Source: Coriobacteriia bacterium
Lineage (GTDB): Bacteria > Actinomycetota > Coriobacteriia > WRKU01
Reading direction: 5' to 3'
NCBI GenBank assembly: GCA_009784095.1
Contig: WRDL01000020.1
Span: forward strand, 1-16,089
Length of the DNA: 16,089 nt
Below, one piece after another: positions 14,453-16,089 of this stretch (position 1 is its first letter; the number at the start of each line of letters is the position of its first letter). A program made the translations under genes and the position numbers. The notes below the pieces were generated by a model. It was not told where the DNA came from. It saw only the letters and a program-made list of their open reading frames with translations, and searched no databases.

Positions 14453-15160
14453 CTACTCGATACGTTGTTCTATCATCTCGATGGCGCTCGCAAGATCAGG
14501 CGCTTCGATGCTGCCGGGAATGGTCGTACGATCGAGAAGATAAGCGCATTGGCGAATGACCGCGATGTCGGCGTTCTGTGCCGCCAGTACTCCGCGTGGT
14601 GAGTCCTCGACGATGACGACTGCGTCATGAGGCAATCCCAGCTGTTCGAGCGCGCTGAGGTATACCTCCGGGTCCGGTTTCTTGTTCGTGACCATATCAC
14701 CGGTCAGAATCAGCGAGAAGATGGGTCTGAGATCATATGCATCCAGGAACGGATCGACGTTGGGCGGTTCCGAGCAGGTGGTGAGCGCCAACGGAATATC
14801 GACACGCTCGGCGAACGCATGCAAAAGAGCGGCACCCTCCTGTGCGCTCTTACCCCCGATCAGCTCTTCGAAGCGCCGGATCGACTCTTCCAAGATCTCT
14901 TCTCGGATCGCGACCGCACCCTTTCCCTCGCTATCGTCGAGTCGTCCACTCTCGATCAGGTGGGCGATGAGCGCGTCATCGAGGACCGTCTCATAGTAGG
15001 CGAACTCTTCCTTGGTGATGGGGATCTGGTAGTTCTCGCGCAGCCACTCCTCATAGATCTTGAAATAGAAATTCTCACTGTCGAAAAGCGTGCCGTCCAG
15101 ATCGAAACAGACCGCACGGATCGACGAGGGCAAAGCGAGGTCGTTGTTCGTGGTATCCAT
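14453..15160 (-). CDS. HAD superfamily (subfamily IA) phosphatase / phosphoglucomutase-like, 235 aa
   Basis: Cytoplasmic haloacid-dehalogenase-type hydrolase. Motif I is CFDLDGTLFDS (nucleophile D20, acid/base D22). Motif II is LALTTCSE (T127/T128), motif III lysine is in NKKPDPEVY (K161), and motif IV is VIVEDSPRG (E185, D186). The helical cap between motifs I and II is that of the beta-phosphoglucomutase/sugar-phosphatase group. The substrate is probably a small phosphorylated sugar, and the upstream GatZ-like gene on the same strand is consistent with sugar-phosphate metabolism, but no substrate can be named. No Shine-Dalgarno precedes the ATG at 15160. A TATACT box ends 6 nt before it, so the mRNA may be leaderless. 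It is followed after 21 nt by the zinc-ribbon gene. Confidence 0.92.
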   Translation of the reverse strand: MDTTNNDLALPSSIRAVCFDLDGTLFDSENFYFKIYEEWLRENYQIPITKEEFAYYETVLDDALIAHLIESGRLDDSEGKGAVAIREEILEESIRRFEELIGGKSAQEGAALLHAFAERVDIPLALTTCSEPPNVDPFLDAYDLRPIFSLILTGDMVTNKKPDPEVYLSALEQLGLPHDAVVIVEDSPRGVLAAQNADIAVIRQCAYLLDRTTIPGSIEAPDLASAIEMIEQRIE

Positions 15161-15166
15161 ATTTTC

Positions 15167-15172
15167 AGTATA
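15167..15172 (-). promoter_or_regulatory. -10 box (TATACT) placed for a leaderless HAD transcript
   Basis: On the minus strand TATACT is followed by GAAAAT and then the ATG. With the usual -10 to start-site distance, transcription would begin at or next to the A of the ATG. TTCTTT with an 18-nt spacer is the best -35. Confidence 0.5.
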
Positions 15173-15210
15173 GCGGAATGGAATAGCATCAAAGAATCGT
15201 GCGAGATTGA

Positions 15211-15318
15211 GGGGACAGTGGGGTCGGTTCCGTTTGTCACACCCGAAGAAAAAGCCCGAAATCTGATGGCTCCGGTCTTTTATGTGACAAACGGCACCGA
15301 CCCCAATGTCTCACCACT
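15211..15318. repeat. REP-like repeat, copy 3: imperfect 30-bp inverted repeat in the gatZ-HAD gap
   Basis: Left arm 15212-15241 (GGGACAGTGGGGTCGGTTCC then GTTTGTCACA) and right arm 15283-15312 are complementary at 27 of 30 positions around a 41-nt spacer. Same family as 2587-2618 and 3989-4096, with CCTTTTGTC replaced by CCGTTTGTC. Matching arm changes (GTTTG in one, CAAAC in the other) keep the pairing, suggesting that the hairpin form is maintained. It fills most of the 177-nt gap after the GatZ-like gene; no T run follows, so it is not a classic terminator. Confidence 0.88.
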
Positions 15319-15337
15319 GTCTCACTTGCTTTATGTA

Positions 15338-16089
15338 TCAGAGGCTGGTGGCGTAAATATAGTCTGCGATGCGATCTTTGATGTGATCTTTTATCAGCGC
15401 GGTCGCGCTCATCGGTAACTCATCATTGCATACGCGCCGATACTGCGCAGGCATGTAATGATGCAGCAGTGGGAGGACGACCCCGATCGAATCGACGTTC
15501 TTGACGAGCGTATCGATCGCATCGGCGACCTCAACGTCGGCAAGGTAGTAGCGGCAGCGATCCGAGAGGCTGTATTTCAGTTTTTCCTCGATCTCGTCAT
15601 CGGTTCCATGGTAGTGATTTTTCCAGTGGGTCGGATCACCACGCATTGTCGAGAGGAGCACATCTTTGAAGTTCGACGCAAGGTATGTGTGCGTGAAATC
15701 CTCGGCGACGAGTTCATCTTCGATACAGCTGAGCGCAAAGAGCGCTTCACGCAGTGCAAAAGTCAACGCCGGACCGACCTTCAGTATCGCCACCCCATCC
15801 TCGACCATCTGCTTGAGATGTTCACGAGTCTGGTAATCGGTCGAGTGGCCTTCGAACACGATGTTTTGATGCTCCCCGAGTTGAGCGGTCAGATCGGCCG
15901 CTGCCTTGCGGTCATAGGCGGTCACCGTCGCGTCAGAGAACTCGACGCCGGGCTGGACCACCACCGCGACGATCCGCTCTAACGTGTCATCGAGACCAAG
16001 GGACGTGAACTGCTCTTGAAACGCCCGATAGGTCTGCTCGAAGTGCTCGGGTTCGGTCACAGAAAGGATCTCCTCGTTGTCGAAAGCAC
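15338..16089 (-). CDS. GatZ/KbaZ-like D-tagatose-1,6-bisphosphate aldolase non-catalytic subunit, C-terminal part
   Basis: About 250 residues, open at the right window edge. The frame continues upstream of the GTG at 16060 (NEEILSVTEPEHFEQTYRAF), so that GTG is internal. Diagnostic segments match the C-terminal half of E. coli GatZ/KbaZ (about 420-430 aa): VAVVVQPGVEFSD, FEGHSTDYQTREHL, VAILKVGPALTFALREALFAL, KYSLSDRCRYYLAD and the PAQYRRV tail. In enterobacteria GatZ/KbaZ is required for full activity and stability of the class II aldolase GatY/KbaY, which splits tagatose-1,6-bisphosphate to DHAP and glyceraldehyde-3-phosphate in galactitol/N-acetylgalactosamine use. Whether a catalytic partner is nearby cannot be seen. 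The stop at 15338 is followed by the REP-like hairpin and then the HAD gene. Confidence 0.93.
   Translation of the reverse strand, partial: AFDNEEILSVTEPEHFEQTYRAFQEQFTSLGLDDTLERIVAVVVQPGVEFSDATVTAYDRKAAADLTAQLGEHQNIVFEGHSTDYQTREHLKQMVEDGVAILKVGPALTFALREALFALSCIEDELVAEDFTHTYLASNFKDVLLSTMRGDPTHWKNHYHGTDDEIEEKLKYSLSDRCRYYLADVEVADAIDTLVKNVDSIGVVLPLLHHYMPAQYRRVCNDELPMSATALIKDHIKDRIADYIYATSL

Noticed and set aside
14627..15418. 263-residue plus-strand open frame
   Set aside because: It runs antisense through the HAD gene and the repeat hairpin. Its length comes from antisense GC-rich codon bias and the stop-poor repeat; no recognisable protein.
16060..16060. GTG at 16060 as the start of a short 240-residue gene
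   Set aside because: The frame stays open and GatZ-like upstream of it to the window edge, so the gene is cut by the window rather than short.

Overview
The window looks like chromosomal DNA of a moderately high-GC, Gram-positive-type anaerobe. It most resembles a Coriobacteriia-like actinobacterium, although no 16S gene is present to prove it. The supports are: secreted proteins with Gram-positive-type C-terminal anchors and an InlB-type repeat, a zinc-ribbon/membrane/FG-GAP-like surface protein, GGAGG-type ribosome binding sites beside weak-leader or leaderless starts, a ferredoxin-bearing DUF362 protein, and short translated REP-like repeats of the GGGAC...GTCCC type.

Layout. The left part (1-6273) is one minus-strand block. 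It runs from a double-anchored secreted protein (4720-6273), through a large DUF362/ferredoxin protein (2618-4660), to rsmI (1878-2618), metG (306-1874) and the beginning of a TatD-type nuclease (1-291, cut by the window edge). Spacing is tight: a TAATG stop/start overlap before rsmI and 3 nt between rsmI and metG. The rsmI-metG-tatD order is a common housekeeping arrangement. A tRNA-Phe gene (6404-6479, plus strand) separates this block from two minus-strand genes: an unrecognised 127-residue protein and an HD-domain phosphohydrolase. A plus-strand Na/Pi-cotransporter-family protein follows, ending in a hairpin. It converges on a 983-residue secreted surface protein (8777-11728) that has its own leader with inverted repeats. 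About 500 bases without a gene (11729-12233) precede a plus-strand membrane-anchored metallophosphoesterase. That gene converges on a minus-strand pair, a zinc-ribbon membrane protein and a HAD phosphatase. The window ends in the 3' part of a GatZ/KbaZ-like gene (tagatose-bisphosphate aldolase non-catalytic subunit).

The most unusual signals are linked to one short repeat family found at three sites. One copy supplies the start codon and first ten residues of RsmI. A second forms a perfect 27-bp inverted repeat inside the DUF362 coding sequence and is translated in frame. The third forms a large imperfect hairpin between gatZ and the HAD gene. The unit is open in five of six reading frames, which may explain why it survives in genes. 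The DUF362 protein is also remarkable for an N-terminal piece resembling the lid subdomain (IIIb) of DnaA, without the ATPase core or DNA-binding domain. Other points are a tandem pair of Cys-containing ferredoxin-like modules in the 4720-6273 protein, a metallophosphoesterase with GNQE in place of GNH[DE], a MetG zinc knob lacking one cysteine, and a HAD gene whose -10 box lies only 6 nt from its ATG (probably leaderless). No CRISPR array, transposase gene or phage module was found.
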